Source: Candidatus Borrarchaeum weybense
GTDB taxonomy: Archaea > Asgardarchaeota > Sifarchaeia > Borrarchaeales > Borrarchaeaceae
Direction of reading: 5' to 3'
Assembly (NCBI GenBank): GCA_019057385.1
Contig: JAHQJS010000008.1
Span: forward strand, 140,286-204,285
DNA length: 64,000 nucleotides
Shown here: piece by piece, positions 43,364-53,186 of the stretch
How the letters are laid out: every line of letters begins with the position of its first letter
How positions within the stretch are numbered: the stretch's first letter is position 1
The notes under the pieces: generated by a model
Database searches by the model: none
What the model was told of the DNA's origin: nothing
What the model saw: only the letters and a program-made list of their open reading frames with translations
Program-made: the position numbers and the translations under genes

Positions 43364-43909
43364 TTATACGGTGTTTTCTACATCTACTTCTAGGACAAAC
43401 TTAGTTTCAGTATGGCTGATAGCTTGTTCCTCTGTCAATGCGAGTGCGGTCAGTCTTCCAATTTCAGTAAATCTTACTGGAATACCTTTGTTGTCTCTAT
43501 TTCCTGCACTAATCAATCCAGCATTCCTTAGAGCTACGAGATTCCAACGAATTGTCGATGGCGCTACGTTCAACTTTTCGGAGAGTATGCCGATCATTGC
43601 TGTCAAAGTAAGAGATGCACCATTCATGTTGGCAATTTCTCTAAGAATAGTCTTCTGCTTAGGCGTCAGATTGTCAAAAACAGTTGCGACTATTTTTTCT
43701 TGGTATTTTGAAAGTTTTTCCTCTAATATTTTGTTTTTATGTCTTAAGAAGTAGTGGATAGTCAAAATATCCGAAAGAATAGTTTCAATATCTCCAACAA
43801 GTTCAGTATCTGACACGATATCCAAGAAAAGTGTTTTTAGCGTTTTTATACGATGCCTAAATTCTATTTGTTCAGAAAAAACTAATTTTTCAATGGAGAA
43901 CCAATTCAC
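43364..43909 (-). CDS. Winged-helix transcriptional regulator
   Basis: A 181-residue protein. Residues about 20-90 are helical (dimerisation-like, HFLRHKNKILEEKLSKYQEK). Residues about 95-165 are a winged helix: LTPKQKTILREIANMNGASLTL, LSEKLNVAPSTIRWNLVALRN, AGLISAGNRDNKGIPVRFTE. It resembles MarR/ArsR-type archaeal regulators. Target unknown; the closest candidate is the divergent region before the TFB gene. Confidence 0.75.
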   Translation of the reverse strand: MNWFSIEKLVFSEQIEFRHRIKTLKTLFLDIVSDTELVGDIETILSDILTIHYFLRHKNKILEEKLSKYQEKIVATVFDNLTPKQKTILREIANMNGASLTLTAMIGILSEKLNVAPSTIRWNLVALRNAGLISAGNRDNKGIPVRFTEIGRLTALALTEEQAISHTETKFVLEVDVENTV

Positions 43910-44374
43910 CCACTTAAGGCACCCCCAATTAGACCTCTTTTGAGTCTAACGGATTCTTAGTTAAGGGATTTTGAAAACATATGATACGGGGGGTTTTTTA
44001 AAGTTTTTGTAAATGATTTTTTGTATGCTATATACCTATATGATACTCTATGTTTAAGTCGCAAAAACATTTTGTATAGTTTGCGGAGGATTTCACTACA
44101 AAATTAAAAAGCACCATTTTTCAAAATAGTAATTAATTTTATCGAAATAGCGAAGGGGAACGCAAAGATGGATCTTCAACTAAGAATGTTACAAATCTTC
44201 TTTGCGAAAACCGGGAAACTCACGTAAAAAATTGCGATATTTGAGAAATATTTAAATATGATCTATGAGAATATTGTAATGTATCTTCAATACCCTACTA
44301 TATATTCGCGATTTAGACTCTCATTGAATAAGAAATTCAAATGAGAATTTCGATAAAAACGAGGCTGTGTTCTC
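43910..44374. promoter_or_regulatory. Intergenic region with TFB promoter
   Basis: 465 AT-rich bases without a gene. A strong BRE/TATA-like GAGAAATATTTAAATATG lies at about 44242-44259. No other structure recognised. Confidence 0.5.
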
Positions 44375-45334
44375 ATGGTGGAGAGTACTGAATTAACTGA
44401 AACTAAATTTACACCGGGTGTAGCTATTTCTTCTCAAGAATGTATGGAATGCGGTTCAACTGAAATTGTAATGGACTCTATTCGAGGGGAGAGAATTTGT
44501 AGTATATGTGGATTAGTAATTACAGAACATGTGATAGATACTGGTCCTGAATGGAGAGCGTTTACTTCAGATGAACGCAATAAAAGAAGCAGAGTAGGCA
44601 GTCCAGTCTCATGCGTTGTTCCTTCTATGGGACTATCAACTATGATTGGGTGGGAAAATAGAGATATTTATGGCAACAAATTGTCACCAAAAAAACGTGC
44701 CCAAATCTATAGATTGAGAAAATGGCAAATACGAACAAGATCACAAGGTTCTTATGAGCGTAATCTCTCCCACGCTATACGCGAACTAGAAAGACTTTCT
44801 AGTCAACTTGGAATTCACAATGGAGTAAAAGAATCAGCGGCTGTCATCTATCGGCGGGCTATAGAAAAAAAGTTAGTTCGTGGACGTTCAATAGAAGCTA
44901 TGGTTGCTGCATCTGTGTATGCAGGTTCACGACTTAGGAAAGTTCCTCGTACCCTGGATGAGATTGCCCAGTGTACACGTGTTAATAAAAAAGAATTAGG
45001 TCGTTGCTATCGTTTAATTCTTCGAGAACTTCATATTTCAATCCCCATAGCCAGTCCAGTTGACTTCATTTCTCGTTTTAGTGAAGAATTAAAAATCTCT
45101 GGAAAAACTCAACAACGTGCAATAGAAATTCTAAATCAAGCAAAAGAATTTGGAATTACTGCTGGTAAAGATCCAACTGGTCTTGCTGCTGCAGCATTGT
45201 ATATCTCAAGCATTACTGAAGGTGAGAGAAGAACCCAAAGGGAAATTGCAGAAATAGCAAGGATAACTGAAGTTACTGTTCGTAACCGCTACAAGGAAAT
45301 TGTTAGAGTACTTGGAATAAAAATAGCTGTCTAG
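44375..45334 (+). CDS. tfb: Transcription initiation factor B (TFIIB homologue)
   Basis: A 319-residue factor: N-terminal zinc ribbon (CMECGSTEIVMDSIRGERIC followed by SICG), B-finger/linker region (GPEWRAFTSDERNKRSRVGS), and two cyclin-fold repeats (about residues 125-215, with AAVIYRRAIEKKLVRGRSIE; and 220-315, with AAALYISS and TEVTVRNRYKEI). It recruits RNA polymerase to TBP-bound promoters. Length is normal. Archaea commonly have several TFB copies; only one lies here. Confidence 0.95.
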   Translation: MVESTELTETKFTPGVAISSQECMECGSTEIVMDSIRGERICSICGLVITEHVIDTGPEWRAFTSDERNKRSRVGSPVSCVVPSMGLSTMIGWENRDIYGNKLSPKKRAQIYRLRKWQIRTRSQGSYERNLSHAIRELERLSSQLGIHNGVKESAAVIYRRAIEKKLVRGRSIEAMVAASVYAGSRLRKVPRTLDEIAQCTRVNKKELGRCYRLILRELHISIPIASPVDFISRFSEELKISGKTQQRAIEILNQAKEFGITAGKDPTGLAAAALYISSITEGERRTQREIAEIARITEVTVRNRYKEIVRVLGIKIAV

Positions 45335-45378
45335 ATATTATATTAAATGGCATTATCCTTCTTTTTTTTAATTTTATT

Positions 45379-45672
45379 GGCGGGAAGTCCCCTTGCGCCA
45401 GCTGGGGGATGAAAGCCGCAAGGTTTTTATAGTGTTTTGCACAGAAGAGTTCTGATGAATATCGAGAGGAAAGCAGGGATACAAGACTCTTGATAGGAAG
45501 GCAGTATGGTGTGATTTTGAAACCTGAGGGTTGCTATCACAGAATGCCAAGTGGACAGGCTATTCTCTTTAGAGGGTAATCTGCGACACACAGCCGAACG
45601 TAAAACGAAAGTTTCCCGCAAGGGTTGGGAGGACTCGCAGGAAGCCCCATCTGAAAGGGTGGGGTAGTTCAC
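45379..45672 (+). mobile_element. Internally deleted tnpB element (MITE / solo omegaRNA candidate)
   Basis: About 294 bp. Left end GGCGGGAAGTCCCCTTGCG and GGGGGATGAAAGCC matches that of the intact tnpB element (30410-30450). The last approximately 135 bp (TATCACAGAATGCCAAGTGG onward, CTGCGACACACAGCC, GGAGGACTCGCAGGAAGCCC, GGGGTAGTTCAC) match the tnpB 3' end and right end at 29074-29210. Almost all of tnpB is missing and the remnant frame has stops. The right end supplies the TGA stop of the convergent gene. Confidence 0.8.
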
Positions 45673-47058
45673 TGAACATGTTGATACCATCGTTTATATT
45701 CCACTAATGCCCCTAATGTTCTAATAGCTCTTTCTGGTAGTGTATGAACTGGAATTTTGTTCCACTCTAAAAATCTTTTATATTTTTCAAATTGCTTAAA
45801 TGTGCTTCCCAAGCAGGATATAATAGGTTTTTTACTGCTTTTCATAACTGCAACAAGTGTTTTGATTGTCTGAAACTCGATATTTGGACCACTTGGGATT
45901 GTTACGACAAGCACAGAATCAACTTGTGGGTCGCTTAGAATGAGTTTTGTTACCCATTCATATCTCTCCGTGTCAGCATCCGCTGCTAAATCAACTGGAT
46001 TTGAAGGGGTACAATGTTGAGGTAAACTATGCAATTGTTCAAGCGTTTTACTGCTAAACTCTGCAAGACGTAAATCATTATTTTCAAGAGCATCTGCTGC
46101 TAAGACACCATGTCCACCACTATTTGTTATTATACCCACATTATTTCCTTTAGGTAATGGTTGAGTTGCAAAGCAATAGCAAATATCAAGGAGTTCTTCT
46201 AGATCCTTTGCAGTGATTACACCTGTTTGTTTGAACATTGCTTTAAATGATTCTACAGAACCTGCGAGAGACCCAGTATGTGATTTTGAAGCTTTTGCTC
46301 CTGCTTCTGTTTTTCCAACTTTGCAAATAATAACGGGTTTTGCTTTAGTAACCTCTCTTAGTGTCTTGTAAAATCGTCTTCCTTCTTTTACACCCTCAAC
46401 ATACATTCCGATAACTTTAGTGGTTGTATCTTGTTTTAAATATCCTAGAAGATCGCTTTCATTTACATCTATGGCATTTCCATAAGAACATGTTTTACTA
46501 ATTCCTATCCCCCGATATGCACACCATTCAAGTAGTGTTACAAGGATTGCTCCAGATTGGGATAACAACGCAATATTTCCTTTTGTTGGATATCCTATTG
46601 TCCTTTCACGTGGTACAAGAAAACTATTGATTCCAGAATAAGGATCAAATATACCAATACAATTTGGACCAATGATTTGCATTCCATACTTATGAGCAAT
46701 TTTTGTGATTTCATTTTCTCTTTCAGTTCCTACTTCATTTCCTGTTTCTCCAAAGCCTCCAGTGACAATTATAATTACTTTAACTCCCTTTTCTCCGCAT
46801 TCTTGAACAATCTTAGGAACTTGTTGTGCTGTTAAAGCTATTATTGCAAGATCCACAGATTCAGGAATATCCTTTATTTTGGAATAAACAGGAGTGTTCA
46901 AGATTTCATCTGCATAAGGATTAATTGGATAAATTGTACCTTTGTATTTTTGGAGAATCATGTTCTCTAGAATTATGTACCCGATTTTTCCTTTATTCCT
47001 ACTTGCTCCGATTATAGCAACATTAAGGGGAGAAAAAAAAACTTCTAATGATATTCAT
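45669..47058 (-). CDS. ADP-forming acyl-CoA synthetase, CoA-binding (alpha-type) subunit, N-terminal frame disrupted
   Basis: The uninterrupted frame (to 46961) encodes 430 residues of an NDP-forming acyl-CoA synthetase alpha chain: GFGETGNE, IIGPNCIGIFDP, GNIALLSQSGAILVTLLEW, KASKSHTGSLAGS with the conserved phospho-His, and NSGGHGVLAADALE. Upstream, the same frame continues as VAIIGASRNKGKIGYIILEN, the family's missing CoA-binding N-terminus, but lacks a start codon. An ATG at 47058, preceded by AAGGTGAT, begins MNIIRSFF and enters this frame only if a T9 run (47033-47041) loses one base. Either a sequencing slip, a frameshift mutation or a phase-variable switch. The enzyme makes ATP from acyl-CoA. 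Confidence 0.8.
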
Positions 47059-47153
47059 ATCACCTTAAGTAGTAGATTATTATTTGTTTTAATTGCATGA
47101 TTCGTTCTGTAATCTTTTAGATGTTTCAGCCTTAATTTTTTTATCTAATTTCG

Positions 47154-47472
47154 CAAGAAGACTCCTCAACTTGTGGGGGGGATGAATTGCGGTAGAGTGT
47201 CTTACTTTCACGCAGGTCACCCTAAACTTAAATAGTAGTTACCTATCATCTAAATGTATAGTATGCTGAGGTGTCTGGCTTGGCGTTAAGGGCGTAAACA
47301 AGACACAGTACCGATGAGGGTACTGTCGGACCTCAAGTGTCCCTTGAGGGACGGGGGCTGCCGTGGACCAGCCCGAAATGTCGATGACTAGGTTTAATGT
47401 GACCAACCGTGTTGGCTAAGCAGAACAGCCTAGGAGGGCAGAAGCTACCTAACTTGTTTGGTGGTAGTTCAC
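47154..47472 (+). mobile_element. ORF-less TnpB-type element (family A ends) with structured interior
   Basis: Left end AAGAAGACTCCTCAACTTG, GGGGGGATGAATTGCGG; right end AAGCTACCTAACTTGTTTGG followed by GGTAGTTCAC. The interior (about 47270-47440) is unusually GC-rich and rich in hairpins: GTACCGATGAGGGTAC, CCTCAAGTGTCCCTTGAGG, GGGCTGCCGTGGACCAGCCC. It has no ORF, resembling a stand-alone omegaRNA-type transcript. The element ends 24 bp before the start of the GH57-like gene. Confidence 0.75.
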
Positions 47473-47496
47473 AGGATAATCTGATATCTAATTCCT

Positions 47497-49572
47497 ATGT
47501 TCAGATTAACAAAATACAAGAAAATAGCGTTTCTTTTTTTCTTGGTTATGTTGTTTGTAATTCCAATATTTCTAACTTCATATCCAGATAATAACGCCCA
47601 AATTATCAAACTAGATATAATTAAACCTAAAAAAGTTCATGCAGGCAATCGGTTGAAGATTGAAGGAAGTGTAAAATATCTTGGACCTTTTAGTAGTTCT
47701 TTAGATGTCGTTCTTTTGGTGAATGGAACTCGAGAGCAGACTCGAAGGATTTTTATATCGAGTTATCAAACTATTAATATCTCATTTTTTTGGACGCCCG
47801 CAAGAAAAGGAGCGTATTTAGTTTCTTTGAGAATATATAATTCGCCCACCTCATTCAAGGAGAGCCCAGTCCTCACTATACAAGTTGATTCCATAGCAGG
47901 TCATCAAAAATATACCATGGCCTTATATCATTTTAATGTTCAATATGTTCCAGGATCAACTGCTATTGAAAATCGAGTTATAGAAGAATCGTTTTACCCA
48001 CTCCTCAAAATGTATCAGCGTCATAGCACATGGAGATGTAATATTGAACTTAGTGGCTATATGCTCGAACTCTTGCATCAGAGATATCCCCATATATTAG
48101 ATTTTCTCAAGTTTCTTGTGAGTGAAGGGAAAATTGAACTTATTGTAAGTCATTATTCAGAGCAGTTTTTAGTGGCATATCCTCGAACTGATATGGCAAA
48201 ATCAATAGAGATCTCAGATTCATTGCTTGATTCCTTAGATCTCGTTCGCTCTGGATTATTTTTTGCACAAGAGAGCCAGTGGACACCTGGATATGCTGAA
48301 CTGCTTAACGCGTACGACTATGATACAGTTGTCGTATCAAGTGATCCATTCTATAATTACTTGCATCAAAGAATGAAAATAACATCTCCACTTTACTTCT
48401 TAGAAGATAATTCAACTCAATCTCTTAGTGCTGATGAAAGGCAAGTAAATGTGCTTCTTTTTACAAAACCTAAACTTATCAATGATATAGAATTTCGTTG
48501 GTCTTGGGCTTATGATGGAGAATTTGCCAATACTTATGCTTACAATAATGACTTTCGCTATGATTCATCAAGAGCACAAGCACATGAAAACAAATTGGAA
48601 AAATATGAGGCAGAAGGATACTATTTCGCTTTCATAAGCGAGATCGTATCATTGCTAAATGAGATGACTGACCCTGAAAGAATTCCAAAAATTCCAGAAG
48701 CAACTTGGGACATGAAGAAATGTAAAGGTGTTTGGCGATGGATGGGTGACAATATAGCTGATTATGAAGATGATGCCTTTGTAAGAGCATATACTTATCA
48801 GGCACGACAAGAGGCACTAGTTGCTGAAGTATTGCTTGAAAAAACCCGTGAAAAGGGAATAGATGTTTCAGATGAAGAACAAACGCTTCTCAACATTTGG
48901 AAGCAAATCTTACTTGCAGAGGTATCAGATTCAACTGGATGGTTTCCTTGGGAGATTGAAGTTAAAGAATCAATTAAACTTACAGATTCTGCTCTCATAT
49001 TATTGGATAATGTAATTGCGGAATTGAAAATGAAATTAGGATATCAAGATAGTCTGTTAAAGGTAGATCCTTCTAAGAACACCATTTCAAAGGTTTCATC
49101 AATTAGTTCCCCGGAACCTACATCTACTCCTAATCTAAACATGAAAATTAAAGGCGGTCCTTATCAAATAAATTATACTAAGGGAGAATTTGGTGTAACA
49201 ATCAATATCAAGATGTTTCTTGAAGAGAAAAGTACGGTTGAAATCAGATTTCCTGCCGAGAATAGTATCATGTATTCTCCCAGTCTGGCAGAGAACACAT
49301 TAATCACTTTAAACCCGTCAGATATCCATGAAAATCCATATTTGCCACTTTCTAACGGTTTAGTGATAATTAATGGCAGTAAAGCCATTATAAAACATTG
49401 TGCCGAACGTCATATGGCAATGCAATGGAATCGCGACAAGTATATCGTCTTTAAAGAAAATTCAGTCAGTGGGAATCTTACTTATTCATTCACGTTCGTA
49501 GAAGACATATTCTACTTCAATTTCATTTATATTGCAAATTCAATCAATGTCTATCCACATTTGATTGTTTAA
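47497..49572 (+). CDS. Secreted GH57-like (beta/alpha-barrel) protein, copy 1
   Basis: A 691-residue protein with an N-terminal signal/anchor (KIAFLFFLVMLFVIPIFLTS), a beta-sandwich module (about 35-125, KVHAGNRLKIEGSVKYLG), a glycoside hydrolase 57/deacetylase-like barrel (about 135-520: YTMALYHFNVQYVPGS; WRCNIELSGYMLELL; SHYSEQFL; FFAQESQWTPGYAELLNAYD), and a C-terminal beta domain. GH57 enzymes act on alpha-glucans and similar polysaccharides. The catalytic residues cannot be assigned without alignment. A close paralogue follows. Confidence 0.75.
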   Translation: MFRLTKYKKIAFLFFLVMLFVIPIFLTSYPDNNAQIIKLDIIKPKKVHAGNRLKIEGSVKYLGPFSSSLDVVLLVNGTREQTRRIFISSYQTINISFFWTPARKGAYLVSLRIYNSPTSFKESPVLTIQVDSIAGHQKYTMALYHFNVQYVPGSTAIENRVIEESFYPLLKMYQRHSTWRCNIELSGYMLELLHQRYPHILDFLKFLVSEGKIELIVSHYSEQFLVAYPRTDMAKSIEISDSLLDSLDLVRSGLFFAQESQWTPGYAELLNAYDYDTVVVSSDPFYNYLHQRMKITSPLYFLEDNSTQSLSADERQVNVLLFTKPKLINDIEFRWSWAYDGEFANTYAYNNDFRYDSSRAQAHENKLEKYEAEGYYFAFISEIVSLLNEMTDPERIPKIPEATWDMKKCKGVWRWMGDNIADYEDDAFVRAYTYQARQEALVAEVLLEKTREKGIDVSDEEQTLLNIWKQILLAEVSDSTGWFPWEIEVKESIKLTDSALILLDNVIAELKMKLGYQDSLLKVDPSKNTISKVSSISSPEPTSTPNLNMKIKGGPYQINYTKGEFGVTINIKMFLEEKSTVEIRFPAENSIMYSPSLAENTLITLNPSDIHENPYLPLSNGLVIINGSKAIIKHCAERHMAMQWNRDKYIVFKENSVSGNLTYSFTFVEDIFYFNFIYIANSINVYPHLIV

Positions 49573-50075
49573 TGCATGGTTTCAAAAAATTATGAACAAG
49601 GCCTTCTTGTATATTTTATTTATGCGAAGTATGGGTGGTCAACTGTTGATAGTTTTATGGACAAATCTTGCCAAATGTAGTCAAATATCTCGTTTGAGAC
49701 AAGTATTTCGTGGTGAAAGCTGATGAGCTGGGTTCACCTGTTACCCGCTAATAGAAACGCTGTCTTTTTATAGTGGGTTACCCTAGAGTATATCTGCCAG
49801 TAACTGACTGGACTCACACATCACCACCATCCTCACTTGGGAATGATCGCAGTCATGACCTCTCTAACGCAAAGTTATCCACTCAAACTCCCACAAGATA
49901 CTACCTTACGCCACCAACTGGATATATTACGGGATCTGGTTCTACACGCCGCTCAACTGTCCTAGCGGGGACACCATTCACGTCCTTCTTCAGACTGTGA
50001 GTGGATAGACCTTGTTACTACTTGTCTATAGTTGTAAAGAAATGTCTATGATGAAAGGAACGGTGTCTATGGTAC
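49573..50075. other. Intergenic region with decayed transposon-like sequence
   Basis: About 500 bp between the two GH57-like genes. The part at about 49690-50030 is more GC-rich than its surroundings; its minus strand reads TVERRVEPDPVIYPVGG, reminiscent of the C-terminal tails of archaeal TnpB proteins, with several stops. Probably a tnpB 3'-end relic; no intact gene. Confidence 0.4.
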
Positions 50076-52151
50076 ATGCGGATATTAACAAAAAAAAAGA
50101 CAATCTTTCTCTTCTTGTTAGTCATTTTGTTTACAATATCGATATTTTCAACACATCTCTCAGATGCTTCTGCTAGAATAACTGATTTACGTGTAATTAA
50201 ACCAAAAAAAGTTCATATGGGCAATCGTCTAAAGATTGAAGGAAGTGTACAATATCTTGGAACTGGTCTTCGTTCTTTTTATGTCTCACTCATGGTAAAT
50301 GAGACTCAAAATCAAACTGAAAAGATTTCAGTAGCGAATTTTCAAACAATAAATGTCTCATTCTTTTGGACACCTGAACGAAATGGAGTATATACAATTT
50401 CTTTGAGACTGTATAAATCGCCTTCTTCATTTGAGGAAAGCATCCCTCTCAATATTCATGTTGATTCTATCTCAGGTTATCAGAAATATACTATGGCACT
50501 TTACCACTTCAATGTTCAATATGTTCCAGGATCTACCACGATTGAAAATCGTATTATTGAGAAATCGTTTTACCCGCTCCTTAAAATGTATGAGCACCAT
50601 AGCACGTGGAGATGTAATATTGAACTAAGTGGCTACATGCTCGAAATTTTATATCACAAATACCCTCAATTATTAGATCTTCTAAAGAACCTGGTGAATG
50701 AAGGACAAATAGAACTTATAGTGAGTCATTACTCTGAGCAGTTGTTAGTAGCGTATCCACGAACAGATATGGCAAAATCAATAGAAATTTCAGACACAAT
50801 ACTTGATTCTTCAGATCTCGTTCGTTCTGGAGTATTTTTTGCACAAGAGAGCCAGTGGACACCTGGATATGCTGGATTGCTTAATACCTATGATTACAAC
50901 ACCGTAGTTGTATCGAGCGATCCATGGTATTATTATCTTCCGAATAGAATGAAAATGAACTCACCACTTTTTTATTTAGAGGATAACTCGTCACAGTCTC
51001 TTGGTTCTGATAAACGACTGTTAAATGTGCTTCTTCACAAAAAGGATGGAAATGTTAATGGTATAGATTACCACTGGGCTTATGCCTCTGATGGAGAAAC
51101 TGCTAATACCTTCGCTTATCAGAACAATTTTCGATACGATTCTCAAAAAGAACAAAATCACGAACAAAAATTGAGAAAAATTGCAACAGAATATCATTTT
51201 GTTTTTATCAGCGAATTTGTTGCCATGTTACGAGAAAAGAACGTTGAACGAGAAAAAATCCCAGTCATCCCAGAAGCAACTTGGAAAATGAGGAAAAGTG
51301 AAGGGGTTTGGCTATGGATGGGTAATAATAGCGCTCGTTATGAAGATGATGCCTTTATTCGAGCATATACGTATCGAGCACGACAAAAAGCGCTCGTAGC
51401 CGAATCATTACTTAAGATAACGAGAGCAAAGGGAATAGATGTCTCAGACGAAGAGCGAATGCTTCTCAACATCTGGAAGCAAATCTTACTTGCAGAGGTA
51501 TCAGATTCAACAGGATGGTTTCCATGGGAGATTGAAGTTAAAGAATCTGTTCGTCTGACAGATTTAGCACTAGAATCTCTGGATAATGTAATTGCGGAAT
51601 TGAAAATGAAATTAGGATATCAAGATAGTCTGTTAAAGGTAGATCCTTCTAAGAACACCATTTCAAAGGTTTCATCAATAAACAAACCTGTACTCGTTCC
51701 TACGCCTCCATTACATATAACTGTGAAAGGCGGTCCTTATCAAATTAATTATACTAAGGGAGAATTTGGTGTAACACTCAATATCAAGATGTTTCTTGAA
51801 AAGAAAAGCACAGTTGAAATCAGATTTCCTGCCGAAAATAGCATCATGTATTCTCCTAGTCTGGCAGAGAACACATTAATCACTTTAAATCCGTCAGATA
51901 TCCATGAAAATCCATATCTACCGCTTTCTAACGGTTTAGTGATAATTAATGGCAGTAAAGCCATTATAAAACATTGTGCCGAACGTCATATGGCAATGCA
52001 ATGGAATCGCGGCAAATATATCGTCTTTAAAGAAATAGCTGCCAGTGGGAATCTTACGTACTCCTTTACTTTTGTGGAGGCTACCGTTTATCACTTTACT
52101 TTCGTTGATATAGCAAATTCAATTAATGTCTATCCTGTATTGGTTATTTAG
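50076..52151 (+). CDS. Secreted GH57-like (beta/alpha-barrel) protein, copy 2
   Basis: A 691-residue paralogue of the preceding gene with the same domain order: signal segment (IFLFLLVILFTISIFST), beta module, barrel (YTMALYHFNVQYVPGSTTIE; FFAQESQWTPGYAGLLNTYD) and C-terminal beta domain. The 5' two thirds has diverged, but the 3' part includes DNA blocks identical to copy 1: 99 bp (51581-51679 = 49005-49103) and about 80 bp near the end. The start is an ATG at 50076 following aaaggaacggtg. Likely a cell-surface or exported polysaccharide-active protein. Confidence 0.75.
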   Translation: MRILTKKKTIFLFLLVILFTISIFSTHLSDASARITDLRVIKPKKVHMGNRLKIEGSVQYLGTGLRSFYVSLMVNETQNQTEKISVANFQTINVSFFWTPERNGVYTISLRLYKSPSSFEESIPLNIHVDSISGYQKYTMALYHFNVQYVPGSTTIENRIIEKSFYPLLKMYEHHSTWRCNIELSGYMLEILYHKYPQLLDLLKNLVNEGQIELIVSHYSEQLLVAYPRTDMAKSIEISDTILDSSDLVRSGVFFAQESQWTPGYAGLLNTYDYNTVVVSSDPWYYYLPNRMKMNSPLFYLEDNSSQSLGSDKRLLNVLLHKKDGNVNGIDYHWAYASDGETANTFAYQNNFRYDSQKEQNHEQKLRKIATEYHFVFISEFVAMLREKNVEREKIPVIPEATWKMRKSEGVWLWMGNNSARYEDDAFIRAYTYRARQKALVAESLLKITRAKGIDVSDEERMLLNIWKQILLAEVSDSTGWFPWEIEVKESVRLTDLALESLDNVIAELKMKLGYQDSLLKVDPSKNTISKVSSINKPVLVPTPPLHITVKGGPYQINYTKGEFGVTLNIKMFLEKKSTVEIRFPAENSIMYSPSLAENTLITLNPSDIHENPYLPLSNGLVIINGSKAIIKHCAERHMAMQWNRGKYIVFKEIAASGNLTYSFTFVEATVYHFTFVDIANSINVYPVLVI

Positions 52152-52353
52152 CTTGTTTTTTCCAAAAACCGCATCGTGGACATCTCTGAATGCCATGAGA
52201 GCTTAGTATATTCATCTGATACCCACATCTAGGACATGAGAGCCCATCATTCATTCGTTTGGATAAATCTTCCAATACTTCCACCGCGCGCGGGTAATAC
52301 ATGGATGTTACGGGTTGTTTACATTTATAAATATTTGCTTCGCGCGTATCCAA
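52144..52353 (-). CDS. Small double zinc-knuckle protein
   Basis: A 69-residue protein with two CPRCG motifs (LSCPRCGYQMNIL and QRCPRCGFWKK) forming one zinc ribbon, after a helical N-terminus (AVEVLEDLSKRMND). The last 8 bp overlap the convergent GH57-like gene. Function unknown; such ribbons bind nucleic acid or protein. Confidence 0.65.
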   Translation of the reverse strand: MDTREANIYKCKQPVTSMYYPRAVEVLEDLSKRMNDGLSCPRCGYQMNILSSHGIQRCPRCGFWKKQAK

Positions 52354-52461
52354 TTAGACGAAAAAATCTATATTATTTTCAAATATCTGTGTAAATAGTA
52401 CTATATTTTTAATATCTATCATCTCACTGAAAACCTACATTGGTGTTTCAACTATTTTGAA

Positions 52462-53163
52462 ATGAGAAAAAGTGGAGGTAATTTCTTGATTATTGAGAGT
52501 ATTGAACGTCCGTCCAAAGATATAATCAATGGATTATCAAAATATCCAACGGCTTTATTATCTGATGCAATGGAAAAAAGTCAGGCTATGCATAGTGAGA
52601 TTAAACCTGTTATACCGATAGAAAAGGTTGTTGGTCCTGCTATTACAGCAAGGACAATGGTCGCTGACTATTTGACGCCTGTTGCAGCTATTGATTATGC
52701 TGAACCGGGTGATGTACTTGTTATCGATGTCCGAGGCCATCGCGATACAGCGATCTGGGGTGGGTTGGCTTCAACTTCTTGTAAATCCAGAGGAATCGTT
52801 GCTGTAATCATCGATGGTGCTATAAGAGATGTAGCTGAAATAAGAAAAATTCAATTTCCTGTATTTGCTCGTGCTGTAACTCCAAATGCTGGTGATTGTT
52901 CCGTACTTGGAGATATTAATGTTCCAATTCAATGCGGCGGAGTATTAGTAAATCCAGGTGATATTGTCGTAGCTGATACTGACGGAGTCGTAATAGTGCC
53001 AGCAAATAGAGCCGTTCAAGTTCTTGAAAAAGTGAAAAAGCAAGAAGAAATCGAGGAAAAGATTCGGCAGTTAATGTCACAGGGTCTTTCCTGCTATGAG
53101 GCATTAAAAGATGTATGTGGAGGATTTACAATAACTGTAGGGAAAGATGTGGAAATTCCCTAA
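52462..53163 (+). CDS. RraA-like / HMG aldolase-like family protein
   Basis: A 233-residue protein. ALLSDAMEKSQAMHSEIKPV, VGPAITARTMVADYL, DVLVIDVRGHRDTAIWGGL, STSCKSRGIVAVIIDGAIRD, and NPGDIVVADTDGVVIVPANR are the family motifs. Members include regulator of RNase E activity and class II aldolases/oxaloacetate decarboxylases; the GGxxxxxA...D-G-x-x-R-D site fits the metal-dependent aldolase branch. The archaeal role is not settled. The Met1 is at 52462; a TTG nine codons later (FLIIES) is possible. Confidence 0.85.
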   Translation: MRKSGGNFLIIESIERPSKDIINGLSKYPTALLSDAMEKSQAMHSEIKPVIPIEKVVGPAITARTMVADYLTPVAAIDYAEPGDVLVIDVRGHRDTAIWGGLASTSCKSRGIVAVIIDGAIRDVAEIRKIQFPVFARAVTPNAGDCSVLGDINVPIQCGGVLVNPGDIVVADTDGVVIVPANRAVQVLEKVKKQEEIEEKIRQLMSQGLSCYEALKDVCGGFTITVGKDVEIP

Positions 53164-53186
53164 CAAATATTGAAATTTGTGCGTAA

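Noticed and set aside
45427..45690. An 87-codon minus-strand frame
   Set aside because: Antisense of the deleted tnpB element; no coding signal.
49773..50000. A 75-codon + strand frame
   Set aside because: No ribosome site, low-complexity Thr/Ser content, and it lies in transposon-like debris whose opposite strand resembles a TnpB tail.
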